Source: Fibrobacter succinogenes
Lineage (GTDB): Bacteria; Fibrobacterota; Fibrobacteria; Fibrobacterales; Fibrobacteraceae
Assembly: GCA_902800345.1 (NCBI GenBank)
Contig: CADCDO010000002.1
Location: 1 to 64,000, forward strand
Length of the DNA: 64,000 nt
Direction: 5' to 3'
Shown here in pieces: positions 51,593-60,623 of the stretch. A program made the position numbers and the translations under genes. Position 1 is the first letter of the stretch. Each line of letters opens with the position of its first letter. The notes beneath the pieces were generated by a model. That model saw only the letters and a program-made list of their open reading frames with translations, did no database searches and had not been told where the DNA came from.

Positions 51593-53326
51593 CTATAAGC
51601 TCAACAAAAGAATGGAACTGCAAACTGTAAACAGCATAACGACACCCCAACCGCACACTTTAAGTTTCCGGGAAGCACCGTCGCCACAGAAGCCCAGGCC
51701 TACCCACGGCAGGCAACTCAAGAGGACCGGCACAATGTAGCGGAAATCGTTACTGCAGGAGAAGGGGTATTTCAGGCGGAGAGCAATCATCGCCGCAAAG
51801 AAAAGGAACGCCTGCACAGCAAGCAGCACCTGAACTTTATCCCACCGGGATTTCCAGAATCCACGAAGGCCAAAACATAGCATCGCCACAAAGCATGCGC
51901 TTATAATCGATGCAAGCCAACGTCCTTTGGGTGTTTCGAGCAACTTGAATTCACCGAACAAGGAAGTCTTTGCGAGATAGTTCCAGAAGAACTGGCGACC
52001 GAGTTCATCGTGCCACGGGTCCGTATAGGGCTGCGTCATGAACGTCTTCAAGTCAAAGAACATGAAGTTCCCGGGATTGTTGTGGACAAGTACAGTGTTG
52101 TCGTTTCCGCTCGCATTCCCCACGACATCGTGGGTCAACGCCACGCAGGCAACCGCAATCGATGCAGCAACAAAAAGCCCTGCTGCAACGCGTTCCGAAC
52201 GGCTCCACGTGCGGGGATTTCTGAAAAGCTGGAGCAAAGCAGTGAGCCCAAGAACGCCAAACGTGACAACAGCCGTCGATTTTGTCCAGTAGGCAATAAA
52301 TGACGCCACAACCGCAACGATGAAATACTTCCCGTAATGGGTACGGATATACTTGAGGCAGCCCCACAAGGCAACGGCATGCATCGCGTAGAAAAGAATG
52401 TCATTCCCAAGCCGTGGAGATGCAAGGACAAAACTCGGCCATACGCTCCACAGAATCGATGCGGCAAAAAGGGGCGCACCACTCAAAACACTCTTGAGGC
52501 ACGCAAGTCCAAAACCAAGCGCGACCAGCGAAATTAGGAAATCGAACCACTTGACTCCATTCTGCGGCACGCACTTCATGAGGTTTGCCATTTTCCACAC
52601 GCCGGCGCTCAAGACAAAATATACTGGCGGATGGTAGCAAGTCCAACATTCATCCGATGCGGGGACGCGGTTCTGCTCGGCAATAATGCGCATGTAATGC
52701 ACATGACCGCCCACGTCATGGCCACGCTGGTCATAGAAAGTTTCCTGGGTATAAGCAACACGTAAAAAGAGCCCGATAAAGAATACCAGGAGCAGGCTGC
52801 GTTTCAATTTAAAGCGAGCGCCAATCGAAAAGATTAGGGCCCCAAGCAGCACAAAGAACATCACCGAGAAAAAGCCCTGCATAAAGCCACCACCATCGAT
52901 AACAGCAGTGAGGCCGCCAAGGCCACCGCCGTTCTGCAAGGCCATCTGGATATGCAAACTAGAGGCATCCTTGCCCAAGTTCTTCACGATTTCGGCTTTA
53001 TCAAGAACAAAACCCTGATTCCAACTGCAATAACCGGGATAGTTTTCAAACGGGAATTTCACGTCGTTAATAACAAGATCAGTAACGCAATCGTCCGGAT
53101 GGATGTTCAGTTGAAAATCACCAGCAAAACCAGTGGCGACATCCATCTCAACGGAAAAATACTCCCCCGATTCCATAGGAATACTCACCGGCAGCGTTGT
53201 CAAAGTAAACGAACCCTGCCGATGGAGGACAACATTTTTAATTTCAGGATTGAATGCATACGAAAGGATGGCAAAAAGAGCCATCCCCAGAATCAAAGGG
53301 AGTTCCCGTTTAACAAACTTTCGCAT
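51593..53326 (-). CDS. GT-C (GT39/ArnT-like) glycosyltransferase, paralogue
   Basis: 577 residues, same plan as 46179-47918: helix 1, outer beta domain with Cys pair (PDDC...YCSW), then a multi-helix part with HDVGGHVHYMRII and ECWTCYHPPVYFV. The two proteins clearly share ancestry. Its ATG overlaps the stop of the flavoprotein gene by one base (TAATG), and the NPCBM-type GT follows by 1 bp, so it is co-translated with a surface glycan pathway. Confidence 0.85.
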   Translation of the reverse strand: MRKFVKRELPLILGMALFAILSYAFNPEIKNVVLHRQGSFTLTTLPVSIPMESGEYFSVEMDVATGFAGDFQLNIHPDDCVTDLVINDVKFPFENYPGYCSWNQGFVLDKAEIVKNLGKDASSLHIQMALQNGGGLGGLTAVIDGGGFMQGFFSVMFFVLLGALIFSIGARFKLKRSLLLVFFIGLFLRVAYTQETFYDQRGHDVGGHVHYMRIIAEQNRVPASDECWTCYHPPVYFVLSAGVWKMANLMKCVPQNGVKWFDFLISLVALGFGLACLKSVLSGAPLFAASILWSVWPSFVLASPRLGNDILFYAMHAVALWGCLKYIRTHYGKYFIVAVVASFIAYWTKSTAVVTFGVLGLTALLQLFRNPRTWSRSERVAAGLFVAASIAVACVALTHDVVGNASGNDNTVLVHNNPGNFMFFDLKTFMTQPYTDPWHDELGRQFFWNYLAKTSLFGEFKLLETPKGRWLASIISACFVAMLCFGLRGFWKSRWDKVQVLLAVQAFLFFAAMIALRLKYPFSCSNDFRYIVPVLLSCLPWVGLGFCGDGASRKLKVCGWGVVMLFTVCSSILLLSL

Positions 53327-54975
53327 TACTTTTTACCTTCGTGGTATTCCTCTTCACTGTTCACGCTCCAAAGCGCAGTTTTGTCTGTACTGCCGTCGCG
53401 GATGCACTTCACGACTTCCATGGCGGCAAGCATGCTGTGGTCCATGTTGTTGTACTTGTGCATGCCATTACGGCCCATGAGGAACAAATTATCAATCGGA
53501 TCTACGTAATTGCGAATCTTGTCGAACTCGCCGTACGTGCCGAAGTAGGCGGGGTAAGCCTTCTTGATGTGGAACACCACGGAATCGCGCACGGATTCTG
53601 GCCTTGCCACGTCAATCTTGTCGAGTTCATCAATGGCAAACTTGATGAAATCCGCATCGGGCATGCACCACATGTCATCGCCTTCGGTCGCGAAGTATTC
53701 AAGACCGATCCACACCTTTTCGGGATCAGCCACCAAATACGGGCTCCAGTTGTTGAAAATCTGGATGCGACCGAGTTTCACGTCGGATTCCTGCACGTAG
53801 ATCCAGTTGTCGGCAACAAACTTGAGCTTGCTTTCGGGAGTGCCCGGCTTCGCAGGATTCTTGATTTCAAGCTTATCCAAAAGGAGTCCCACGGTAATGA
53901 AGTCTCGATAGACGAGACCTTCTGCGACACGCTTGACTTCAGCTGGCACAGGCGTTTTTTCCTTATCCATTGCGGCAACAAGTTCTTTCACCGGCATCGT
54001 CGAAAGGAAATAATCGCAAGGGAACGTTTCGAGCGCAACGGCGCCTTCCGCGGACTTCCGCTCGACAACGACGCTCACCACGCGCTTGCCGCTCTCATCG
54101 CGGTTCACGCCCACGACACGGGCATTCATGCTAATCTTGCCGCCCATTTCTTGCACCTTTTCGGCAACAGTTTCCCAAAGCTGGCCCGGTCCAAATTTCG
54201 GGTAAAGGAACTGGCCGATAAGGCTAGTCTCCGTATCCTTCTGGCGGATGTCGACACCGTTTGCGGCACCATCGCCACCCTTCTTCTTGCCTGCAAAAAT
54301 CTGCTTGACGGCATGGATTACGGTTTTTGTTATCGAGAGGCCCTTGATACGCTGGCCACCCCAGTCGGGGCTAATCTTGCTGCACGGCACGCCCCACACC
54401 TTCTCGGTGTAGTCTCGGAAAAACGTGCGGTATAGTTCCACGCCAAAACGGTTGATCATGAAATCTTCGAGACTTTTTTCCTTGCGTGCAGGAAGAAGCT
54501 GCACCTTGAGATAGCTAAAGCCTATCTTCATCATGCGCCATAGCCCAAGGTTACGGATAGTATCACCGTTCAGGCTGACCGGATAATCGAAAAGTTTGCG
54601 CAAAAAAAGAATTCGGGAAAGACGGCTGCGACAAAGCATTACGTAATCCGTCTGTTCCGGATCAGGGCCACCTTCCGTCAGCGGAACGGTACGCCCGATA
54701 GCGATGTCATCCTTGCTTGCGACGCCCTGCAGCGGCAAAATTCCCTGCCACCAGTCCATCACCGTATCGCTCTTGCTAAAGAAACGATGGCCGCCGATAT
54801 CCATGCGGTTGCCATTGTAGCGCGCCGTGCGCGAGATGCCGCCAATGACGTCCTCCGCTTCAAAAATCACAGGTTTCACATCGGTCGTGCGCAAAAGCTC
54901 CAAGGCAGCAGTGAGGCCCGCAGGACCCGCACCGGCAATCACGGCAATCTTTTTAGATTCATTTTCAATAGACAT
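53326..54975 (-). CDS. FAD-dependent oxidoreductase, UDP-galactopyranose-mutase/PpoX-like
   Basis: 549 residues. The N-terminal dinucleotide-binding motif [17 protein letters not shown] with the acidic [13 protein letters not shown] and MDIGGHRFF blocks marks an FAD enzyme of the UGM/amine oxidase-like group. C-terminally, [20 protein letters not shown] completes the FAD site. It sits between GtrA and GT-C genes, so it may make an unusual sugar (for example a furanose) or act on a lipid carrier; the reaction is not provable from sequence. The ATG is 28 bp after the GtrA gene. Confidence 0.8.
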   Translation of the reverse strand: MSIENESKKIAVIAGAGPAGLTAALELLRTTDVKPVIFEAEDVIGGISRTARYNGNRMDIGGHRFFSKSDTVMDWWQGILPLQGVASKDDIAIGRTVPLTEGGPDPEQTDYVMLCRSRLSRILFLRKLFDYPVSLNGDTIRNLGLWRMMKIGFSYLKVQLLPARKEKSLEDFMINRFGVELYRTFFRDYTEKVWGVPCSKISPDWGGQRIKGLSITKTVIHAVKQIFAGKKKGGDGAANGVDIRQKDTETSLIGQFLYPKFGPGQLWETVAEKVQEMGGKISMNARVVGVNRDESGKRVVSVVVERKSAEGAVALETFPCDYFLSTMPVKELVAAMDKEKTPVPAEVKRVAEGLVYRDFITVGLLLDKLEIKNPAKPGTPESKLKFVADNWIYVQESDVKLGRIQIFNNWSPYLVADPEKVWIGLEYFATEGDDMWCMPDADFIKFAIDELDKIDVARPESVRDSVVFHIKKAYPAYFGTYGEFDKIRNYVDPIDNLFLMGRNGMHKYNNMDHSMLAAMEVVKCIRDGSTDKTALWSVNSEEEYHEGKK

Positions 54976-55003
54976 TTAATCCTTCCTATAATCTCTTGAT
55001 TTT

Positions 55004-55456
55004 TCAAACAGTTTTCTGTTCCCGAAAAAGCATCATTTTCCGGGCACCAAAATTCCACATCAGCACCAAGACGGCAGCCGCCATCTTGGAAATCATTTCG
55101 TCCCACTTGAAGCCGCCTACCATCAACAACATCAGCAATTCGTTGATGCCGACACCCAAGAAACCAACCACGGCAAAAATTGTAAACTCGGCCGTTTTCC
55201 GATCTTCAAGAACACGCTTGCATTCCGAGAATACCCAAGCAATGCTCATGATGTAATTGATGACAAGTCCCGCCACAAGTCCAACCAAATTAGCAAGCAG
55301 GTAGAACCAATCAAACTTGTAAAGACAAAGAGCATAAAGCCCAAAATCTACAACAAAAGCAAGCCCACCCGTCACCAAGTAACGCACAAACTGTCCCATC
55401 AAGGAACTGCGAGGCATTTTTCTCCTAAGACGTTTAACAAAAGATTCTTTTTGCAT
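55004..55456 (-). CDS. GtrA family membrane protein
   Basis: 150 residues with four membrane helices and family motifs FVRYLVTGGLAFVVDFGLY, NLVGLVAGLVINYIMS and NFGARKMMLF at the end. GtrA proteins are proposed flippases for undecaprenyl-phosphate sugars. It heads the operon flavoprotein, GT-C, GT-C/NPCBM. The start has a basic N-terminal stretch (VKRLRRKMPRSS). An upstream decayed stretch follows at 55457-55850. Confidence 0.85.
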   Translation of the reverse strand: MQKESFVKRLRRKMPRSSLMGQFVRYLVTGGLAFVVDFGLYALCLYKFDWFYLLANLVGLVAGLVINYIMSIAWVFSECKRVLEDRKTAEFTIFAVVGFLGVGINELLMLLMVGGFKWDEMISKMAAAVLVLMWNFGARKMMLFREQKTV

Positions 55457-55850
55457 AGATGTAATAATAACAATTTTTTAAGAGAAAAAGACCTTTTATG
55501 ATAGAAATAGAGGCAATTTAGTTCTATATGTTGCATATAACACACAGCGTATTTTATATCAAAGTTGTCCGTCACAATTGCGCGATAGACGTACTCGCTT
55601 TCAAAGAGGTCGATGCCCACAGCGTGTGGTGCACGACCAGACAAAAAGTCCTTCTCCTCGACAAGGTTATCGATAGTCATACACGCACTCAACATCTTCC
55701 CCGCACTGTTCCGATAGGTTCCTCTTTTTTATAGCCACGCATTCCATCTATCTTTCCTAGCTTGTACATGCACGGATAGATGTGCCCGCACGGTTTGCAG
55801 ACGACCTGCAGGACGTTCTTCGTGAGACCCCCGCATCTGCGCATAAGGTC
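55457..55850 (-). pseudogene. possible frameshifted remnant of an unknown gene
   Basis: Reading leftward from 55850, one frame gives about 53 residues with coding-like codon use and Cys-rich sequence (LQVVCKPCGHIYPCMYKLGK) to a stop at 55689. A second frame then continues as a coherent-looking peptide (MTIDNLVEEKDFLSGRAPHA...) down past 55457. Joining them needs one frameshift. The Cys spacing recalls a SPASM-type cluster site but this is only a guess. It could be chance. Confidence 0.35.
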
Positions 55851-56101
55851 AGAAGCCTGTCAGGAACTTTTTGCGTGCGCATGGACTACCGACGGGGAGT
55901 CTCGTTTTTTCGCTATATCAGACATTACCTTTTTAACTTGTTCGTTCAACTATCATCAAATTAGATGAAGAACGATATTTCTTATTTTATCCACAAGTTT
56001 TTATTTTCAATAACGTTTTAATTATTTTGACAATTCCGGATTGAGTTACTGCGGAATCTAGGGATGTATTTTCAGGGACAGCCCTAAACTAGTATAAAAT
56101 C

Positions 56102-56203
56102 ATGAAAAACATCTTAATAATTTGTATAATAATATGTTACTCACAATTTTTTTGTTATATGTATTATAATAATACGTTGCATGTACAAGCTTCAACAAAA
56201 TAA
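56102..56203 (+). CDS. possible 33-residue hydrophobic peptide
   Basis: MKNILIICIIICYSQFFCYM starts like a signal or small membrane peptide, followed by polar YYNNTLHVQASTK. There is no ribosome binding site and the AT content is high, so it may be chance. Confidence 0.2.
   Translation: MKNILIICIIICYSQFFCYMYYNNTLHVQASTK
56161..56175. promoter_or_regulatory. perfect AT palindrome upstream of the subtilase
   Basis: GTATTAT-A-ATAATAC is a perfect 7-bp inverted repeat, 113 bp before the start codon of the protease. A related GTATAATAATATG lies at about 56126-56140. Confidence 0.35.
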
Positions 56204-56288
56204 TGTAAATTATAATTAACAATTTGCAATGTAGCATTTTTGCTGTTATTTTATTTTCACGAACCTAAAAATTATCAGGAGTAGGGAA

Positions 56289-58088
56289 ATGAAAAAAGCA
56301 ACAATCCTTTTGGTTGCTGCATTCGGCATAGGTGCATCTTATGCGGCAGAAAGCAGCTTCAACGCCTCACAATCAAACATATCCAAGGAAATTCAAGATT
56401 TCTTGGACGAAGAAGAATCTTATGATTCACAAACCGTGCCATCCAAGGCTTACACCGTTGACGTTCTTGGTCGTAAGAAAAGCTCTAACAAAATAACAGT
56501 TTTGGGGAAGGCCAAAACAACAAAGAATCGTAAGATTCGCGTCGACATCACAAATTTTGACATGCCCGATTACAAGGTCAAAACAACTTCAACTAAAATG
56601 GAGGTAGACGGAGAAACAGGAAAAGTCCGTTTATGGCTAAATGACAAAGAAGTATCCCAAGAAGAGTTCGAAAAAGCAAACGAAAAAGCCATGCGCGAGA
56701 GGCCCCCCTTCGTCGCCGGCTACACGGACTCCTTAAGCGCAGAAGAAATCAAAAACTTGCTGAAAAAGAACAAACATATTTACATAAGTAAACATGCTAA
56801 GCCCATCGACCAAATGGCATACACTTCCATACTTAACAAATCGCAAATAACAACTCATGCGTTCACCAATTCTGCAAAAGGCAACGGAGTCGGCATACAC
56901 TTCCAAGAAACGGGCTGTCCGCATCCTTATTTCCGCACGTCAAATTACGTTCAGCTAAACAGCTGCGCACATGGTGTACAAATGCACCCCACTGGAGTAT
57001 TTCAAGTTTTGTCAAATACAGCCCCTGAAGCAACTATATATGGACAAGACGAAGGAGCCATGAATGGGGAGGCACAACCTTGGCCGATGCCTTGGCAGCA
57101 CCCCACCGGTCCAAACTATTCCGACATATTCATTTCTTCGCACTCATGGTCATCACCAGACAGCCCCGCAGGCGAATACGTCGAAGTCGACGCCAAGATG
57201 GATAACTACGTATACAACACCCGAATAGTATCAGTTGTTGCTGCAGGCAATTCTGACCAACAAGGCGACAATTTCTATGTCAGATCCCCAGGAAAGGCCC
57301 TTAACGCCATTACAGTCGGAGCTGTCAATCCCACTAACGACAATTACATGTATTATTCCAATTGGAAAAATTCTGAAATCGGCAACGAAAAACCGGAAGT
57401 CGCCAACTACACAAACTTCGAATTCAACAACAGCTATACATTCCAATATCCATGCGGCAATTCATCATGCACATACAACGGATACTTCAACGGAACCAGT
57501 GCTGCAACGCCCTATACAGCAGCAACGATTGCAGACTTGATGTCGCATTACCCGTCTTTTAAAGGCCATCCAGAACTGATTAAAGCCATTTTGGTTTCTG
57601 GTGAAAAACGCCCCATTCCTAACGCAGCCTCACACAATCCGCAAAACACCACTGTTGCAGCAAAAGGGATTCCAGTATATTCAAGTTTAGCATGGAATCG
57701 TACTTTCCGTACATGGGAAGGCGAAAACAACGGAGTTTTCGACTCAAATGAAAAAATCACATTCACCGAAGCAGGAATCAAGAACGCTCATTACCGCATA
57801 GGCATAGCATGGCTGACTTCTGGAACATACATCTACTACAACAAAGGTCTAAATAGCACTACTGAAAAGTTGCCTCAAGATATAGATTTGAGAGTGAAGC
57901 AGAACGGGAAAACAATCGCCTCATCGCAAAGCACCAATAACCCGTTTGAAGTCGTCGATTTCACGCCCACAAAAAACGGGGATTTAACCATCGAAATTCA
58001 CAGATGGCGTAACACGCAAAATCATTCCAGCGAATACATGCCCCCCGAAAAAGTCATTCTCGGCTATACGATGTGGATTGACCGATAA
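56289..58088 (+). CDS. subtilisin-like (S8) serine peptidase with Asp-to-Glu change
   Basis: 599 residues, signal peptide (cleavage near SYA-A), a propeptide-like region with basic and acidic stretches (about 20-180), and an S8 core. GVGIHFQETG aligns with the catalytic DTG block but has Glu 207 for Asp; the His block reads MHPTGV (His 233) instead of HGTH; AAGNSDQQG carries the oxyanion Asn 321; GTSAATP holds Ser 404. Cys 210 and Cys 226 could pair. A C-terminal beta domain of about 130 residues completes it. It is probably secreted. The changed residues suggest altered activity, not necessarily loss. Confidence 0.82.
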   Translation: MKKATILLVAAFGIGASYAAESSFNASQSNISKEIQDFLDEEESYDSQTVPSKAYTVDVLGRKKSSNKITVLGKAKTTKNRKIRVDITNFDMPDYKVKTTSTKMEVDGETGKVRLWLNDKEVSQEEFEKANEKAMRERPPFVAGYTDSLSAEEIKNLLKKNKHIYISKHAKPIDQMAYTSILNKSQITTHAFTNSAKGNGVGIHFQETGCPHPYFRTSNYVQLNSCAHGVQMHPTGVFQVLSNTAPEATIYGQDEGAMNGEAQPWPMPWQHPTGPNYSDIFISSHSWSSPDSPAGEYVEVDAKMDNYVYNTRIVSVVAAGNSDQQGDNFYVRSPGKALNAITVGAVNPTNDNYMYYSNWKNSEIGNEKPEVANYTNFEFNNSYTFQYPCGNSSCTYNGYFNGTSAATPYTAATIADLMSHYPSFKGHPELIKAILVSGEKRPIPNAASHNPQNTTVAAKGIPVYSSLAWNRTFRTWEGENNGVFDSNEKITFTEAGIKNAHYRIGIAWLTSGTYIYYNKGLNSTTEKLPQDIDLRVKQNGKTIASSQSTNNPFEVVDFTPTKNGDLTIEIHRWRNTQNHSSEYMPPEKVILGYTMWIDR

Positions 58089-58111
58089 ATAAAGAACTCG
58101 ATTCTTTTTTC

Positions 58112-58140
58112 GCCAAGACTTAAAAGTCTTGGCTTTTTTT
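58112..58140 (+). terminator. terminator after the subtilase gene
   Basis: GCCAAGACTT pairs with AAGTCTTGGC over two bases, followed by seven T. Confidence 0.9.
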
Positions 58141-58171
58141 ATATTGTCGCTAACATACCCTAAAGCCAAAC

Positions 58172-59248
58172 ATGAAACCCAAAAGAATCGAATATATTGA
58201 CGTTGCCAAGTTTCTTGCCATGATTTTAGTCGTGTTCACGCACGGAGTCAAGGAAAGCAATTTTGTCGCCTTTGCGTTTGCATTTCATCTGCCTGTTTTC
58301 TTTGTATTGAACGGAATGACGCTGAAAGTCGAAAACCAAAAATTTGGCGACTTTCTCGTCAAAAAGTTACAGCGCTATATCGTCCCGATGCTTGGGCTTG
58401 GCTTCATTTGCGTCCTTTTCGATTTGTTCATCAAATGGTTGCTCAACAGTCCCATTCCTGACCATTTCCTTTTCATCGGCTTTGCAAACGTATTCAATCA
58501 AGTACGGTTATATGCCATCTGGTTCTTGCCGGCATTGTTCTTCACCGACATCATTCTTTTTGGATTCCACCGGCTGGCCGGAGGCCGACTTTGGTTGATG
58601 GGCCTCTTGTCGCTTTTGCTTCTTGGAATCGGGATTCTTTTCAACCAGTTCCACAATGTGGCCTTAGTCTGGAATTTTGACGCCGCGTTTTTCGGAACGG
58701 TCTTTACGTTTATTGGATTCGCATTCCATCACCAAAAACTCTCGGGTTTCTACAACTTCGTCACAAACGCAAGGTGGAAGGCGTTACTCATCGGAATCGT
58801 TTTGATGGTCGCAACTTATTTTATCAGTCAAAACGACTACGAAATCAGCCGGCGCCATCTGGAAATGTTTTCCCGCTACTATATGCCGTATTACCTTACG
58901 CTGCCCAATGCCATTATCGGATCCTTCGGTTTTATCCTAATCTGCCGTGGAATAACAAATCCTATCTTAGCAAAGCCCGTCGAAATGAACCTCGCTCTGT
59001 TGGCGTTCCATCAAATTTTGGCTTTTCCGCTATTCCGGTTTAAAATTTGTCCTGAATGGTATGCCGAAGTTTATGCACTGCCGGTAAGCGACCTGCAATA
59101 CATACTGTTCAACAGCACGATGACATTATTCTCGGTCGCGCTGATTGCGGTCATTTATCTTGCGATAAAGTATTCGCCGCTGAGCGGAATCGTAAACCAG
59201 CCGCTGGCAGGATTTTACCGAAGATCAGTTGGTAGAACTCAGCTGTAG
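58172..59248 (+). CDS. acyltransferase 3 family membrane protein
   Basis: 358 residues, ten or so membrane helices, and the family opening RIEYIDVAKFLAMILVVFTH with His 24 in the VFTHG motif. Family members O-acetylate or acylate surface sugars, peptidoglycan or lipids. The last 10 bp overlap the end of the convergent M18 aminopeptidase gene (59239), so there is no space for a terminator. Substrate unknown. Confidence 0.85.
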   Translation: MKPKRIEYIDVAKFLAMILVVFTHGVKESNFVAFAFAFHLPVFFVLNGMTLKVENQKFGDFLVKKLQRYIVPMLGLGFICVLFDLFIKWLLNSPIPDHFLFIGFANVFNQVRLYAIWFLPALFFTDIILFGFHRLAGGRLWLMGLLSLLLLGIGILFNQFHNVALVWNFDAAFFGTVFTFIGFAFHHQKLSGFYNFVTNARWKALLIGIVLMVATYFISQNDYEISRRHLEMFSRYYMPYYLTLPNAIIGSFGFILICRGITNPILAKPVEMNLALLAFHQILAFPLFRFKICPEWYAEVYALPVSDLQYILFNSTMTLFSVALIAVIYLAIKYSPLSGIVNQPLAGFYRRSVGRTQL

Positions 59249-60555
59249 AACGTCTTCAATAATTTAATCATGTCGGCATGGTCACTTGCAGCCATCATCT
59301 CGCGGATGCTGTGCATGCTGAGCATAGGTTCGCCGATATCGACTGTCGGGATTCCAAGACTTGCAGAAACAGCCGGCCCGACCGTACTCCCGCAAGGCAT
59401 ATCGTTTCGCGTAATGAACACCTGAAGCGGGATTCCGGCTCGTTCGCAAAGCAGACGCAATTCCGCGGAACTCAACAAGTCGCTCGCATAGCGTTTCTGG
59501 GCATTTGTCTTTAACACGATGCCATCACCCAAAAGCGGGGCATGATTCGGTTCATGCTTTTCTGTATGGTTCGGATGTTCGGCATGCGCCATGTCAATGG
59601 ATAACGCTATGCTAGACGAGAGACGTGGTCCGACAGGCTCACCAACCTTGGAGAGAGAGATTGCTTCGGCGTTGCCTCGCAATGACGTATTCATGCCATT
59701 CTGAGCCACGGACATCGCAATTTCATCCAATACGCTTTTCAAGAAATTTCCGGCGGCGCCTTCGCGGGTCGTGGAGCCGACTTCTTCGTTATTGAAGAAG
59801 CATGCGACTAGGCAATCGTTTTCGGCCGCATCCGCAGACGCAATTGCCTCGGCAATAGCATGGCAGCTGCTCAGGTTATCGAGCCTTCCAGAATAAATCC
59901 ATTCGTCGTTGATTCCGCCTTGATTTGCCGGTTGCGCATCAAACAACTGGACATCGAAATCGACTAGCCGGGCCCCTTCGGGGAGTTCCTTTTCGAGCGC
60001 ATTCACAAACAAGGACTTTCCATTTTTCGACGCCCCACTCCACAAGGCGTTAAAGTCTATTTGCGGGTTCACCTTGAGGCCATCCTGGTTCACGTTACGG
60101 TTCAAGTGGACCGCCAACTGCGGAATCCTGAACAACTTTTCGCCACGGAACAATTTTGTCTTGAGCAATTTCGATTCGTCAGCCGCGTCCACATACGCAA
60201 GCATTCCCGCATAACCAAGGTCACGGTCAAGCCAGCTTGTATAAAGCGGGGAACCATAGACTTCCGTATGGAGCGTACATACGCCTGCACGCACCTCATC
60301 TGGATTCGGAGAAATTTTCAGCGCCGGGAAATCCGTGTGGGCAAGCGCAATCCTGAACCGAGACTTTTCGCTCCACGCTCTAGGAACGCGAAACGCAATA
60401 AGAGACGCACCCCGGCTGACAATGTAGGCACGCCCTGGTTCAAGAGGCGCCCCCCCGGCGAAATCCAAAAAGGAATTTGCCTTAAAGTGTGATTTGAGAC
60501 AATCCACCGTATGATACGGCGTCACTGCGGTATTCAAAAGATCAAAAAAATCCAT
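59239..60555 (-). CDS. M18 aspartyl aminopeptidase with repeat-derived insertion
   Basis: 438 residues. Family blocks for the dinuclear zinc aminopeptidase: RIALAHTDFPALKISPNP, ACFFNNEEVGSTTREGA (catalytic Glu), LSIDMAHAEHPNHTEKHEPNH and RNDMPCGSTVGP. The enzyme removes acidic N-terminal residues from peptides. About 26 residues near 290-314 (TSLRGNAEAISLSKVGEPV and following) are translated dispersed repeat DNA lying between helix-like IAMSVAQNGMN and LSIDMAH. Its core motifs are intact, so it may still fold. It is divergent from the MlaD-like gene. Confidence 0.85.
   Translation of the reverse strand: MDFFDLLNTAVTPYHTVDCLKSHFKANSFLDFAGGAPLEPGRAYIVSRGASLIAFRVPRAWSEKSRFRIALAHTDFPALKISPNPDEVRAGVCTLHTEVYGSPLYTSWLDRDLGYAGMLAYVDAADESKLLKTKLFRGEKLFRIPQLAVHLNRNVNQDGLKVNPQIDFNALWSGASKNGKSLFVNALEKELPEGARLVDFDVQLFDAQPANQGGINDEWIYSGRLDNLSSCHAIAEAIASADAAENDCLVACFFNNEEVGSTTREGAAGNFLKSVLDEIAMSVAQNGMNTSLRGNAEAISLSKVGEPVGPRLSSSIALSIDMAHAEHPNHTEKHEPNHAPLLGDGIVLKTNAQKRYASDLLSSAELRLLCERAGIPLQVFITRNDMPCGSTVGPAVSASLGIPTVDIGEPMLSMHSIREMMAASDHADMIKLLKTFYS
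59612..59689. repeat. composite dispersed repeat inside the M18 gene
   Basis: Plus strand order: TAGACGAGAGACGTGG, then a GGTCCGACAGGCTCACCAAC block, then GAGAGAGATTGCTTCGGCGT, then GCAATGACG. It joins the GACGAGAGA, GGTGAGCCTGTCGGACC and GTCATTGCG...GAAGCAATC modules. The insert is about 78 bp, a multiple of 3, so the frame is kept. Confidence 0.75.
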
Positions 60556-60623
60556 AATTCCTCAAGAAAAAAAAATTCCAAATCCAATTTGATAATATAA
60601 TCTATTTATATTTCACGAAAGCA

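Larger units (their letters stand above)
55851..56288. other. AT-rich gap upstream of the subtilase gene
   Basis: No strong gene. It holds a 33-residue ORF (56102-56203), a perfect palindrome GTATTAT-A-ATAATAC (56161-56175) and long AT runs such as ATAATTAACAATTTGCAATG. It probably contains the subtilase promoter. Confidence 0.45.

Noticed and set aside
55780-55968. 62-residue plus-strand ORF
   Set aside because: No ribosome binding site, and the opposite strand has better codon use.
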